Shown one piece after another: positions 7,701 through 16,389 of a stretch of DNA of 23,762 bases. The DNA is from Brachionus koreanus (lineage: Eukaryota; Rotifera; Eurotatoria; Ploima; Brachionidae). The DNA lies in NCBI GenBank assembly GCA_016987375.1, contig PJRA01000498.1:94969-118730 (forward strand), given 5' to 3'. The translations under genes were made by a program, and so were the position numbers. The notes beneath the pieces were generated by a model, which saw only the letters and a list, made by a program, of their open reading frames with translations, did not search any database and was not told the DNA's origin. Positions within the stretch are counted from its first letter, which is position 1. Each line of letters opens with the position of its first letter.

Positions 7701-10700
7701 TATCCGACATAACATGTCAGTTAATTTCTGAATTCCGACACAAATTGTTTGACTATTCAAGCAAATCTATTGTAAAATATATTCTGATTAATCCGACCAA
7801 CTAAACTATTATTTTTTTCTTTTATCTAATATAAAAAAAGCGTTATATTTTTTCTTTATTTAAAACAAAGTTAATTGTTTAAAACAAAAAAATTGATGAA
7901 CTGTAGTGAAAAGAAATCGTACAGATTTGACTCTAGATATTAAAAGTAAAATCTGATAAATTTAGGAACAAAAATTCAATAAAATGTATTATCAAAATAA
8001 ATTGCACAAATCTTGTATTGTATTTTTTGTCTAAACAAGGAGTGGGGACTTCGTCCCCCCTCCTTATAATTCACCCCTCAACTTGAAAAGTTGTTTTCTT
8101 TAAGTAAAACAAATTTTAACTACATTGAATATTAAAATATTAATCACCATTAAAATTTAACTTGTGGTATTTTTTTGGAATCTTAATTTTAAAAGAAAAA
8201 GTCTTAGTTAGTATCTAAAAAAAACTATAAATGAATAAGATTTCTATTTTATGTTAAAACTGTCTTTTTTAAGAAACTTAGTTCTAATTTGAATTAAGAT
8301 ACGATCTATCTAATAACCGTAAATCTTTAAAGAATTTTAAATTAATAACTTTGCCTCATTCTATTTCAGGAAGTTGTCATTTTTTATACCTTTATCTCGG
8401 GATTTTTTAGCAAATAGATTTAACTTTTGTAAATATTTATGTCGCCTAATCAAAAGATCTGTTTTTTAGTTTAAAAAAAATTTTTTAGTTCAAATTAAAG
8501 ATTTTGATTATTTTGTAATTTTAAAATTCTAATTTATAGAATATACTCAATAAGAGAATACGACTTTTACTTTTGTAACATTTTTCGGGAGTTAAATTTT
8601 GCGCTATTAAACTAATTTTTGAAATTAAAAATCCTATAACTTGCATTTTTTTATTAATTATATATACAATCAATTAATTTTTTTGAATTGATGTCTAATG
8701 ACTTGGCGCCTATTTTGAATAAATTTGAAAAATTTTAATCAAAAAAGACTGTTGCTATATTTATTTAATTAATAAACAGTAAAGAACTAACTCATCCTAA
8801 CCTCATATACAAATCTTTTAACATGGCGAAGATTTTTTCCCAGTACAACCATTGTGAAAAAAAAAAGTATTTTATAAAAATAGTTGTGAACAAATTTATT
8901 TTTATTTCATTCGCAATTGAAAATTAGAAACAAAAACTAAATAATAAATAGTGATTTTAAAAGAAACAAAAAATAAACATTTTTCTTTGATATTAATTAA
9001 GAAACTATCTAATTTTTGTCTTTTTTTTAAATTTTTTTTACTTTACATCGCTTTTAAGGCGCTTAACGAAAAATATAAAAAAAATAACAATAATAACTTA
9101 TTTATTTGTCTTAATAAACGATGTTGAAACATGACAAACGATGTTGTCTGAATTGACTTTCTAAAAATTTTAATTTCAACTCTAATTTTTAGTTGTTTTT
9201 TTTCTAGAAAATCCAAAATTTAATAATAAAAATAAATTATTAATTTTTAATTTTCTTTAGGAATTTTATTTAATTTAAATTTGTAAATAAAAAGTAACTT
9301 ACGCCATCAGCAATCATTGACTTGAGAGTATGTTCGAGTTTTTTCTTTAATCTATAACTCTGAAGTATGTCAATAATGCCAAAGTAGAGCAACAGTCGAT
9401 CACCTTTAGCGTTTTTTGCTGGCACTGCGCTTCTTCATTAGAAAAAAAATATTCAATTTTGAACAAAAAATTTTATTTTTCAATTTACATATTAAATGCG
9501 TTTTCAATGCTCCGGCCTGTTGATATCGATGATCTATTTGTATTTGTATTACCTACGGAGCCTGTTGAGTTAGCTGATGAATTGTAATATGCTGGGTTGT
9601 TTATTCTGGCTTCGTAATATGCCTCAATAGCTGCGTTGTTTTTTTCTTTTTCCAAATTGTGTATGCCCAACAACAGCGAATAGTCCATAATTCCGAAACT
9701 TTCTAAAATAAGACAATCACGCCTAATACTCGCTATTATATTATCATAATTCTTTTCATCGAGAATTAGACCGTTCGGATGCTCTTCAAGAAAATCCAAG
9801 TCCTTGAATGTTGGATGCGATTTGGCCCTCTCTTCTTTGCTTGCCTTTCGTTTGTGTGAGGACCCTTTAAGATCGTATTTTTCATGTATCGGAACGTCTG
9901 ATGGCAATATGTTGTTCATTATTACGATTCTAATATTTGTTCTATCAGACTAAAGCAAATATTATCAATAAATTGCTGAATTTGACAATTTTTAACTTAC
10001 CAAAAAGGAAGCCAGTTCGTATTTCTTTAATTAAAAAAAAAAAAATTTATTTTTCAAAAAAAAACATTTTTTAATTTTATTAATTTACTTGATAACAATA
10101 AAGACCATATATTGTTGGTAAAAGGGAAAATTTTTGATTTATTAAATTTTGTAAAAGATTCTACAATTTGAAAAAGAAAATTATTTTTTCTAATTTCTTA
10201 AAATTTTTTTTACTAACCAGGGTATAACCGGCTAATAGTGTTTTTAAAAATTCGCATTCTTGATACTGTACTGTTTTAAGTATATATTTGTCATTACTAG
10301 TTTTGTAAAAAACGCTGCCGCTAGCGCCCGGATTGGAAACTTCTTTTAGTTCTGAGTCACCGAGTGCACTCTAAAAAAATTTGTTTAAAAACAATTTTTT
10401 TTTTATTTAAACTTTTCTACCATAAAATCTATTTCGTTCACATTGAATTTGCGTCTTAAATAGCGAAAGCCATACGGTGCGTAAACTTTCAACTTAAAGT
10501 CGCTATAACTATGTGCTGGAGTCGTTGGAGAGCCGGTTCTTTAGGACAAAAAAAATTAATACATTTTAATTTTTCATAATAAAAAAATTTTTTATTTTGT
10601 TTTTTGATTTTTTAAGCCCAATTCTATTTTATTTTTAGTAAAAATTGAAAGATAGAATTGTGAATTTTAAAACTAGATGATAAAAATTTTGTTTATTTAT

Positions 10701-13700
10701 TTTCTAAGCTTTTATTTTTTAATGGTATCAATTTTTTTTGGTGAAAAATAAAGTTAATGATCAATTAAAATGATCATAGAAAAAGTTTTTAAATATTTTT
10801 TCAGTAAAAAATTATGTTCAGAGTCATCAAGAGTTATGTCCAATATTTGGCTATGGTTAAAATTCTTTGCTACACATGAATATAATACAGTACAAGTTAG
10901 AACTAACTTTTCTTTTCTTTCCTAGGATTTATTGAGGAAGATTTGGCTTATTCAATCAATAAATCTATTTCTTTCACCAAAGGAAAAGAGAATAAAAAAT
11001 TAGATGGAACGTTTATTGGAAACGCCGAGAACAGGAAAGAAAGTGGAAAGGAATAAAAAGAGTACAAGTTAGTTAGCTTTAGCATGTACTGTAATAATAA
11101 TAATAATAAAAATAAGCTAATTTTTTAGCCATGGAATCTATCTTTCTGTGACAAGATAAAATTTTAGTCTTAATTGAATATGAAAACCAGAGTAATGTGA
11201 AATTTTAGTACAAAAAAGATTTTACAAACTGTACAATATTCTAAACAATTTATTTCATCATCAAATTTTTTTGTTTATGTGATAAAATATATATTCTCAA
11301 ATAAAAATATTTGAAAAATTTATTTTTCTTTTTTTTTTTTGTTTTTTATTTATTTATTTATTTATAATAATTTAATGTCAGTGACCATTGGGAAGCTCAG
11401 AATGGTCTATAAATCTTCTTTTCAGCCTGCATGCGATTATAAAAATGTTAAATACAATTAAGAAGATTTAGATATCAATGTTTGTTCTTATTTTTTGTTG
11501 ATACTTAAATTTGATTTAAAAAAAAATAGATATTAGAAAAAAAGAAGATATAAGCCATGCAAAAATCAATTAATAAAATTTAAAACAAAGACAAAATTGA
11601 GTTAATAGTTCAGTTAAAATATAAAATATCCAAAGAAAATAAAGGAAATGATGAAAGTAAATGTAGAAAGATGCTGATAGAACTTATTAAATCTTTCTAG
11701 AAAAAATAATAAAATTTACTTAAATCAAAGTTGGATCGCTTTTGTATTATCTTATTTTTATATTTATTTTATTATTAAAACTCATTTTTCTTTCTTTTTT
11801 TAATTTTTTATTTTACTTTACCTAGCGTTTAAGGCGTTAAATGAAATAAATAATAATAAAAAATATACTCCTCTTTTATGTAATAGACTTGAAATTTCGA
11901 AAAAAAAATTTATTTTTATAATTGTTTTTTTTTTTAAATTAAATAACTTTGGTCATGTTTTTCATCTTTTTAAAGGAAAAAATAACTTGATTTACCAATC
12001 CACCCTAAAAATAAAAAATGACTTTGTGACAATAATTTAAAAAAAAAACGATTCTTCCAAAAAAGTCTGTTATTCTTGTCTTATTTATCTCTAAATACGA
12101 CATTTATTTTAAAAGCAATAAATTTGAACTCATAAAAATTTTAATTTTTTTTACCTTGATAAATAAATGTTAACCTTTTTAACTAGTTTCTTTCAAATCC
12201 TCTATAATTATCACGTTCTTTGTTAGAATTGAAATAAAAGAGATATTTGTTTATTGATATAGATCAAATTCTACTAATGCAATTAGATTTATAATACTAT
12301 TTAAAATGAACTGATATTTTTACGTGTCTTAAAATAAGCTTAGTTGTTAAAAAAATAATTAGAAGCGCAAAATAGAATTTAATCTGAAGAAATTCATTTT
12401 AGGCCAAAACAATTCAATTAATCCAGGTCCAAATTTCTTATTTACTTTAAATATTATTTAAAAAAAAAAAAACAGTTTTGTAAATTGATTTTTAAATGAC
12501 CACAACTTACAAGAAGGATAAGTTTTCCAAAACAGTAGATGGTTTTTAATTATATAGTGCGAGTTGAGGAAAACAAATTAATTTTCTTTAACTTGTCTAA
12601 TTAAAAATAAATTTCTTAAAAAGTTTTGGTTTAAAGTGTCAATCCCTTAATAAAACAAATTTTGGCTCTGGGATAGAGGATTCCTTTTATGTAAGCTGTG
12701 AATTTGAAGTTCTTGTTCACAAATTTGTTCTAGTGCCGCTTATTGCACTTTATGACATATGTACCCGTGTATTTTTTCTACTTTTTACTTCTCTTCTCAG
12801 ACTTTTATCTACTTTATGCTCTTTGGTCATATGTACCCATGTTAACGTTCAATTTAATCTACCAAAAATCTAAAAATAACTAATTTGAAGCTTTATTTTT
12901 AATTTATGTAATTCTAAAACCTAAATTAATACACTATATTCAAAGCAAACTGGGTGCCTAAAGCTTCTTTAAATCCCGTTTTGTTAAAAGAAATGTGACC
13001 ATTAAATTTACCCTAATTTGGCAAAGCTTAATAGTAGCTAAAATATTTTTTTTCGTACTTAATTTAATTTCTAAATCAGTTAATTAATAAATTGAAAAAA
13101 TAATTTCTTTTATCTGTGTAATGCTACTACGTCATCGGAATAAAATATAAAATGAGAAAAAAATTTATTTCTTTAAATAACAATAGCAAAAAAGGTTAGA
13201 TAAGTTCAAATAAAATATAAAGAAAATTAACAACAATGTGTCGAAATAGCTTGAGGTCTCAGGCCTCCAGAGTCTTGGATTTTAATGTAAAAAGAAATAA
13301 AATTAAAATTAAATAAAACAAGTAAATTAAAAAAAGATAAGCTTCAGGTTAGTTAATGTATATTATTTTATACCTGGTTGTATTTTGTGATAATACCAAA
13401 ATTTTATACTTTTTTGTCATTTTAAACATTTTATCAGTATTGCTTATCAATTATTGCCAAGAGTAATTCAAGCAGTCGATTTGAGCATTGAAAAAAATAC
13501 CCAGAGGTCGAATAAAATAAATTCTACCAGCAATACAAAGAAATTCAGTTGGTCCATTAAATTCACAATAAGCATCAAATGGACATCTAGTTTGCATATC
13601 AGTTACTACCAAAGAATTCCATCTCAATCAATAATAGCAACAGCAACAACACCACTAGCAATATTATCAGAACTATCTTCAAACATTTTATTGATTTCAA

Positions 13701-14976
13701 ATGTTAGATACGTACCTACAATTGTACGTTAAAAGAAAAGTACAAGAAAAAATCATGTTTTTAGTAATTAATTGTAAGCTAATACACAAAACATAAAAAA
13801 AAAAACAATTTTTTAAAAAATTAGGTACGAAAAAAACTAATTTAGCTCATACTTAAATAACTTAATTATTTTTTAATTTTTATGACTTTGGATTGATCAA
13901 AAATAAATCACAGCCTCTAATTTATGTTAAAATTTTAGTTTTGTAAACTTTTGCAGCATAGTGTTTTATCTAAAATTGATTGGAAAGTCCTTTTCAGCCA
14001 GAATTGAATTTTTATTTATAGTTTTTTTGTTTTTTAAGCAAAAATTTCGACTAAAATTAGTTGAAAATTGAACGAGATTTGAGAAACTTTATTTTTCGGG
14101 CTAATTTCATTGTCAAGGGTTAGGGCAATGAATGGGTATAAAGATTTAAAAATCTCAAAATCATTTCCAAACCTAAATTCACAAGATTTTGCATATTTTT
14201 AAATGGTAATACCCATTTTACCCAGAAACAATTCAACTCTTATAAACAACTTCTATTACCCGAAAAATAGAGTAACTCAAATCTCATTCGGATCACACAA
14301 ATCACAAAATTTTAGATTATGAAATGTTAGAATTTTTAATAATAATTTTTTTTTTTTATTTTTAATTTTATTTATGAAAATAAAAGTTTTAATTAGATCA
14401 ATTTAGAGAGAAAAAAAAATGTTTATCAAACAGCTCTATTATACTAGTCAAAATATTAAAAATAAATGTAATTAATCATTTATTTATTTATTGGAATTTT
14501 TGTGTAAGGAGATGAAAAAAATTTTCTAATTTAATTTTTAATAAAAATAAATGTAAAAGTAGACTGAAAACTTACTTGGGAAATTGAACGGTTTCGACGA
14601 TTTGAAAGTCTTGCATAAGCAAATCTCGATCCATTTGAGTTCGATTTTGTTCGCTCAAAAAGTGAACAATGCCAAATTGAATGGACTTTTTGAGCTCATC
14701 GGTGGAAATTTTTTTATAATGAACGACGCCGTCTCTGACCTCACGATGTCCGATTTTTTTCTTTTGATTTTCGCGATTCGAGTCGGACGGGGAGCGGCTA
14801 ATGCCGGCCTCGGACGGTGCGGTCATCTGACTCTTCATTGAGTTGGCTCCGCCGCCCTGGGACAAAGAAGCAGTCGCCGACGATGACGACAGTGACGACG
14901 AGTACGTGTTCAGCTGGCTATTCGGACTAAGATTGTTAGCGCCTGTGTTTGGAGCACTCAAATAATTATCATTCAT
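4638..14976 (-). CDS. PIP5K: Type I phosphatidylinositol-4-phosphate 5-kinase (multi-exon gene)
   Basis: The spliced gene encodes an enzyme that phosphorylates PI4P to PI(4,5)P2 at membranes, controlling actin, endocytosis and channels (family knowledge). Core exons are 14976-14576, 10538-10421, 10370-10218, 10160-10089, 9949-9489, 9432-9303, 5577-5496 and 5279-4843. Phases agree at every junction, giving about 617 residues (625 with the candidate microexon), close to vertebrate type I enzymes. Visible motifs are KKIGHREV at the domain start, SNPGASGS (glycine-rich nucleotide loop), an ATP-binding Lys in [26 protein letters not shown] (catalytic Asp), [10 protein letters not shown] and the activation/specificity loop KKLEHT...CRPSFYA. 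The Glu after KKL marks type I rather than type II. The usual HRPSFY is CRPSFY here. The first 70 residues and the C-terminal tail are Ser/Asn-rich low complexity. An in-frame TGA two codons upstream fixes the start. Confidence 0.95.
4843..5279 (-). CDS. PIP5K: PIP5K exon 8: C-terminal tail
   Basis: The acceptor TTTTTGTTTAG ends at 5280. The first two bases complete a Thr codon left by exon 7, and [12 protein letters not shown] follows, matching the SLKSSPSKK stretch just after the kinase core of vertebrate type I enzymes. The remaining tail is rich in Ser, Asn, Pro and charged residues (for example [16 protein letters not shown]) with no globular domain. Read through, it stops at TGA 4845-4843. 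It may instead splice at 4863 to the candidate exon at 4726-4638. Confidence 0.85.
5324..5455 (-). CDS. PIP5K: Candidate alternative terminal exon of PIP5K
   Basis: This GC-richer frame lies inside the intron between exons 7 and 8. It has 43 codons: [20 protein letters not shown], then [20 protein letters not shown], then SFE and TAA (5326-5324). An AATAAA hexamer overlaps the stop (5328-5323), as expected of an alternative last exon with its own polyadenylation signal. It follows CACCTTAG (AG at 5457-5456). Using the exon-7 GT donor, that acceptor runs into an early stop. The overlapping GC donor (AAA|GCAAGT at 5499) gives the open phase. The GT donor with the internal acceptor GCGAAG also gives an open frame. 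I cannot identify the peptide. An embedded unrelated exon is possible. Confidence 0.45.
   Translation of the reverse strand: MKFNCEEEGEFKKYGRKIMAALGNQRFDPPLVLFDPIDSCSFE
5496..5577 (-). CDS. PIP5K: PIP5K exon 7: end of kinase core
   Basis: Acceptor TTTTTTTTAAG is followed by [20 protein letters not shown] and DSVFKKA, matching the DTVSVHRPSFYAERF...NTVFRK block of type I kinases. Cys replaces the usual His before RPSFYA. The exon ends one base into a codon at A|GTAAGT. A second possible GC donor (AAA|GCAAGT) lies four bases earlier. Confidence 0.92.
6560..6617. repeat. GC-richer island, likely dispersed-repeat scrap
   Basis: About 58 bp (CCATGTGGCTGAAAGGAAAT onward to AAGGCTCTGCC) stand out from AT-rich intron. 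On the plus strand they give a 19-codon frame starting [20 protein letters not shown]. It is too short to call a gene and looks more like a retroelement end. No second copy was found in the window. Confidence 0.2.
6748..7230. repeat. ACGTG-rich direct repeats in intron
   Basis: GTAACTTACGTGAAAATAAA occurs identically at 6752-6771 and 7209-7228. Further ACGTG/CACGT words lie close to each copy (around 6786-6790, 7170-7183). They may be remnants of one duplicated element or a cluster of binding sites of the E-box/bHLH type. The sequence alone does not decide. Confidence 0.5.
8037..8093. repeat. Two adjacent hairpins, first GC-rich
   Basis: AAGGAGTGGGGAC-TTC-GTCCCCCCTCCTT (8037-8065) can fold into a stem of about 12 bp. 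CAACTTGAAAAGTTG (8079-8093) is a second perfect stem of 6 bp. Such hairpins occur at ends of some transposons, but no matching terminus was found. Confidence 0.5.
9036..9076 (+). repeat. Short dispersed repeat, copy 1
   Basis: TTTACTTTACATCGCTTTTA then AGGCGCTTAACGAAA, followed by an AAC/AAT-rich tail. It is related in the same orientation to 11811-11852. GC-containing blocks followed by simple repeats often mark LINE 3' ends; that is an inference here. Confidence 0.45.
9303..9432 (-). CDS. PIP5K: PIP5K exon 6: IID motif and activation loop
   Basis: Encodes [20 protein letters not shown] then [20 protein letters not shown], including the metal-binding IID segment and the KKLEHT specificity loop with the Glu typical of type I enzymes. 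The acceptor region GAAGAAG offers two AGs three bases apart (starts 9432 or 9429), a NAGNAG site that would add or drop one Ser. The donor is GGC|GTAAGT. Confidence 0.93.
9489..9949 (-). CDS. PIP5K: PIP5K exon 5: DLKGS and MDYSLL catalytic region
   Basis: Acceptor TTTGCTTTAG, then [58 protein letters not shown] and IHNLEKE. These are the lipid-kinase signature blocks with the catalytic Asp in MDYSLL. A Asn/Ser/Tyr-rich insert of about 55 residues follows, at the place where type I kinases have a variable loop. It ends two bases into a codon at AT|GTAAAT. Reading begins at 9949, not at the first internal Met (9919). Confidence 0.95.
10001..10024 (-). CDS. PIP5K: Candidate 24-nt PIP5K microexon
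   Basis: Flanked by a T-rich tract ending TTAAAG (AG at 10026-10025) and a strong donor TTG|GTAAGTT (10000). It encodes KYELASFL in phase 0 at both ends, so it can be included or skipped without shifting frame between GLYCYQ (exon 4) and SDRTNIRIV (exon 5). Vertebrate type I kinases have no residues at this point, so inclusion would add a loop near the N-lobe strand. The GC-richer core against a pure A/T intron argues for function. A pseudo-exon is possible. Confidence 0.55.
10089..10160 (-). CDS. PIP5K: PIP5K exon 4
   Basis: A 72-nt exon in phase 0 with acceptor CAAATTGTAG and donor CAA|GTAAAT. It encodes [20 protein letters not shown] and YCYQ, matching the [20 protein letters not shown] block of type I kinases. 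It was found by searching the intron for the residues missing from the neighbouring exons. Confidence 0.92.
10218..10370 (-). CDS. PIP5K: PIP5K exon 3: glycine-rich loop and ATP lysine
   Basis: Acceptor ATTTTTTTAG, then [40 protein letters not shown] and [18 protein letters not shown] is the nucleotide-binding loop and the Lys in ILKT the ATP-contacting residue. The exon is 51 full codons, donor CTG|GTTAGT. The following intron is only 57 nt. Confidence 0.95.
10421..10538 (-). CDS. PIP5K: PIP5K exon 2
   Basis: Acceptor GTCCTAAAG; the first base completes a Lys codon from exon 1. It encodes [20 protein letters not shown] then [19 protein letters not shown], matching the [20 protein letters not shown]...FRYFRELF block. 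Phase 0 at the end, donor ATG|GTAGAA, a weaker site, before a 50-nt intron. Confidence 0.93.
10888..11091. mobile_element. Tc1/mariner-type MITE, 204 bp
   Basis: It begins CAGTACAAGTTAGAACTAAC and ends with the inverse of CAGTACATGCTAAAGCTAAC. TA flanks both sides (10886-10887, 11092-11093), the target duplication of Tc1/mariner elements. A second inverted layer (TTTCTTTCC...GGAAAGAAAG) follows inside. The interior contains a 43-codon plus-strand frame (10925-11056). The right flank is (AAT)n. Confidence 0.65.
11811..11852 (+). repeat. Short dispersed repeat, copy 2
   Basis: TTTTACTTTACCTAGCGTTT then AAGGCGTTAAATGAAATAAA, with an AATAATAAT tail. It is the same-orientation relative of 9036-9076. 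Together they suggest two 5'-truncated copies of one retroelement 3' end. Confidence 0.45.
13451..13731 (-). pseudogene. Unidentified coding relic in PIP5K intron 1
   Basis: On the minus strand a protein-like frame of 58 codons plus stop ends at TAA 13453-13451. It includes [40 protein letters not shown] and DCLNYSWQ. Just upstream, in another frame, is a second protein-like stretch ([20 protein letters not shown]), so one frameshift near 13628 seems to separate two parts of an original frame. The Cys, Trp and Pro content and higher GC argue against chance. I do not recognise a family. It shares the strand of PIP5K but does not fit its protein, so a retroposed or transposon-derived fragment is the likeliest reading. 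Confidence 0.35.
14071..14290. repeat. Long imperfect palindrome (foldback MITE-like)
   Basis: GAACGAGATTTGAGAAACTT then TATTTTTCGGGCTAAT (14071-14106) matches the reverse complement of about 14249-14290. Inner blocks around AATGGGTAT and ATTTAAAAAT also pair across a centre near 14165-14180. Arms are about 90-110 bp with indels. No coding content or clear target duplication was found. Confidence 0.6.
14576..14976 (-). CDS. PIP5K: PIP5K exon 1: N-terminus and start of kinase domain
   Basis: ATG 14976 is preceded in frame by TGA ATT, so it is the first possible start in this exon. Residues 1-70 are Ser/Asn/Gly-rich. KKKIGHREV at about 72-80 opens the lipid-kinase domain, followed by [20 protein letters not shown] and [18 protein letters not shown]. 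It ends two bases into a Lys codon at AA|GTAAGT. An upstream ATG (five-codon frame) overlaps the start. Confidence 0.95.
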
Positions 14977-15760
14977 AATTCATTAACGTAACTCCTCACT
15001 CACATACAACAATCGTATCTAAACATCAAAAAGAGAAAAAGTGAAATTAGGCAACTAAATATGCTAGAAATTGAAGACTATTTATTAGCTGACATAATTT
15101 GTGTCTAATAAGCATAATAAATGGCTCTTGAAAGAATCTATCTTTCTCATCATTTAATGCTACATAGGCTGCTGCATTTTAATATTTAATCAATTGCTTT
15201 TTAGAGTGTTCGTTTCGCTCCTATTAAATAATCGTCACTGATTATTTATAATTGCAACTTTTTATTTTTGTTATACTCAACAAAGTTTTTTTATTACTCT
15301 TTTTTTTTCTTTTTTATTAATTTATTATAATTTATTTTATGTTTCTTTTTTTTTGTTATATAGATACACTTGCAATTAGTGCTTGTTGAAAAATTTTGTC
15401 TTAATATAAAAATAAGCTAGAAATTTAAAAAAAAAATTTTTTTTAACAATTTTCATGTGATTTTAATTACTCCGCCATAAATGTAAAAATTTGAAAATTA
15501 ATTCCAGTGCAAAGTCCAAATTTTTTTTTTTAATTTTTAGAGAATTAAATTTTTATCTTTTTTTTTTCGATAAAATTTTTTCAAAAAAAGTTAATTTTTG
15601 TTTACCTAGAATAATTATTTTATTTTTTAAAATGAAAAATTTATAACAATCAATAAGATTAGTGATTTAAACAGACAACATTTATAGATTTTATGTTCAG
15701 TTTGTATTGAATCTCACAATGTTCTATTTGATCTATTTTAAAAACGGTTATTAGAGTAAT
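14977..15760 (-). promoter_or_regulatory. PIP5K: PIP5K 5' UTR and probable upstream region
   Basis: Directly upstream of the start codon. A possible 5' UTR acceptor (CTCTTTTTGATGTTTAG, AG at 15020-15019) suggests a leader intron. A GC-bearing block near 15200-15225 (TAATAGGAGCGAAACGAACA on the minus strand) is the only non-AT-rich sequence and could be near the transcription start. No TATA box can be singled out in such AT-rich sequence. The remainder shows nothing. Confidence 0.3.
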
Positions 15761-16000
15761 GTGAAAAACTATAGACCTGTTTTACTTATACTTGAGTTGC
15801 GCATATCTGAGAAAGTTTTAATTGAACACTAAACCCATAATGGATTAATTAGTGGATGTCAGTGTGGATTTTTGCTAAAGAAATCTTGCATTACAAACTT
15901 GATCAAAAGTATTAATGTAATAACGTATTAGCTTGCTCAGGATAACAATATTGGCATTGTATATACTGATATTTCAAAAGCGTTTGATCGGATGAATTAA
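15761..16000 (+). pseudogene. CR1-like LINE reverse transcriptase relic, 5' part
   Basis: One frame with internal stops reads VKNYRPVLLILELRISEKVL, then LISGCQCGFLLKKSCITNLI, then IGIVYTDISKAFDRMN. These match the reverse-transcriptase opening motif NYRP, the QxGF motif and palm motif A (YxDxxKAFDR) of CR1/jockey LINEs. At least three in-frame stops show long inactivity. The palm motif C and C-terminal thumb of what looks like the same element resume at about 16748. Confidence 0.75.
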
Positions 16001-16389
16001 TTAAAATGTAAGAATGCTATGGTAACACAGGAAAATTACTTAATTATTATGTATTGCTTTTTGTTATTTTTACGAACTTTAATAAACCTTTTTATTCGGC
16101 ACTAAAGGGCTTATTCTCAATTAAATTAAATAAAATATATTAAATTTCAATAATGTTTATTTAATAAAACTACCACTTCTAATTTTTAGAAATAAATTGT
16201 AAAAGAAAAGTGAAAGAAAATAATCTAAAATTTACAACAATTAATGCTTAAATAACAAAATAATAATATATATAATTGGATATACTTAGTAGAAATTTAT
16301 TTCAAAATAAAATGCTCTTTTAATGAGAAGAGTTATGGTTATATGAAAAATCATAACATAACTAACTCTCAGAGAAATATATTCTCTGT
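16001..16389. other. AT-rich stretch with small palindrome
   Basis: Between the two retroelement relics. It contains the palindrome CAGAGAAATATATTCTCTG (16371-16389) right at the start of the next LINE fragment, but no coding sequence was recognised. Its minus-strand frame looks like a shadow of the LINE fragment. Confidence 0.4.

Larger units (their letters stand above)
5578..9302 (-). other. PIP5K: Large PIP5K intron (about 3.7 kb)
   Basis: Bounded by the donor GGC|GTAAGT at 9302 and the acceptor before 5577. It is almost entirely AT-rich. It holds a GC-richer scrap at 6560-6617, a pair of 20-nt ACGTG-containing direct repeats, a GC-rich hairpin at 8037-8065 and a short dispersed repeat at 9036-9076. 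No further kinase exon is expected, because the protein alignment is continuous across the junction (ADG then NKISV). Confidence 0.7.
10539..14575 (-). other. PIP5K: Large first intron of PIP5K (about 4.0 kb)
   Basis: Runs from donor AA|GTAAGT at 14575 to the acceptor before 10538. It contains a mariner-type MITE (10888-11091), a (TTTA)n run near 11347-11365, a short dispersed repeat (11811-11852), a CATATGTACCC repeat pair near 12757 and 12828, a coding relic (13451-13731) and a long imperfect palindrome (about 14071-14290). The rest is AT-rich with nothing recognised. Confidence 0.7.

Noticed and set aside
8037..8065. Helitron 3' end (hairpin)
   Set aside because: No CTRR terminus follows the hairpin at the expected distance on either strand, and no matching 5' TC end was seen.
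13454..13732. 92-residue plus-strand frame
   Set aside because: The opposite strand gives more protein-like peptides with Cys, Trp and Pro; the plus frame is Ser/Ile-rich and looks like its shadow.
14584..14841. 85-residue plus-strand frame
   Set aside because: It is the antisense shadow of PIP5K exon 1.
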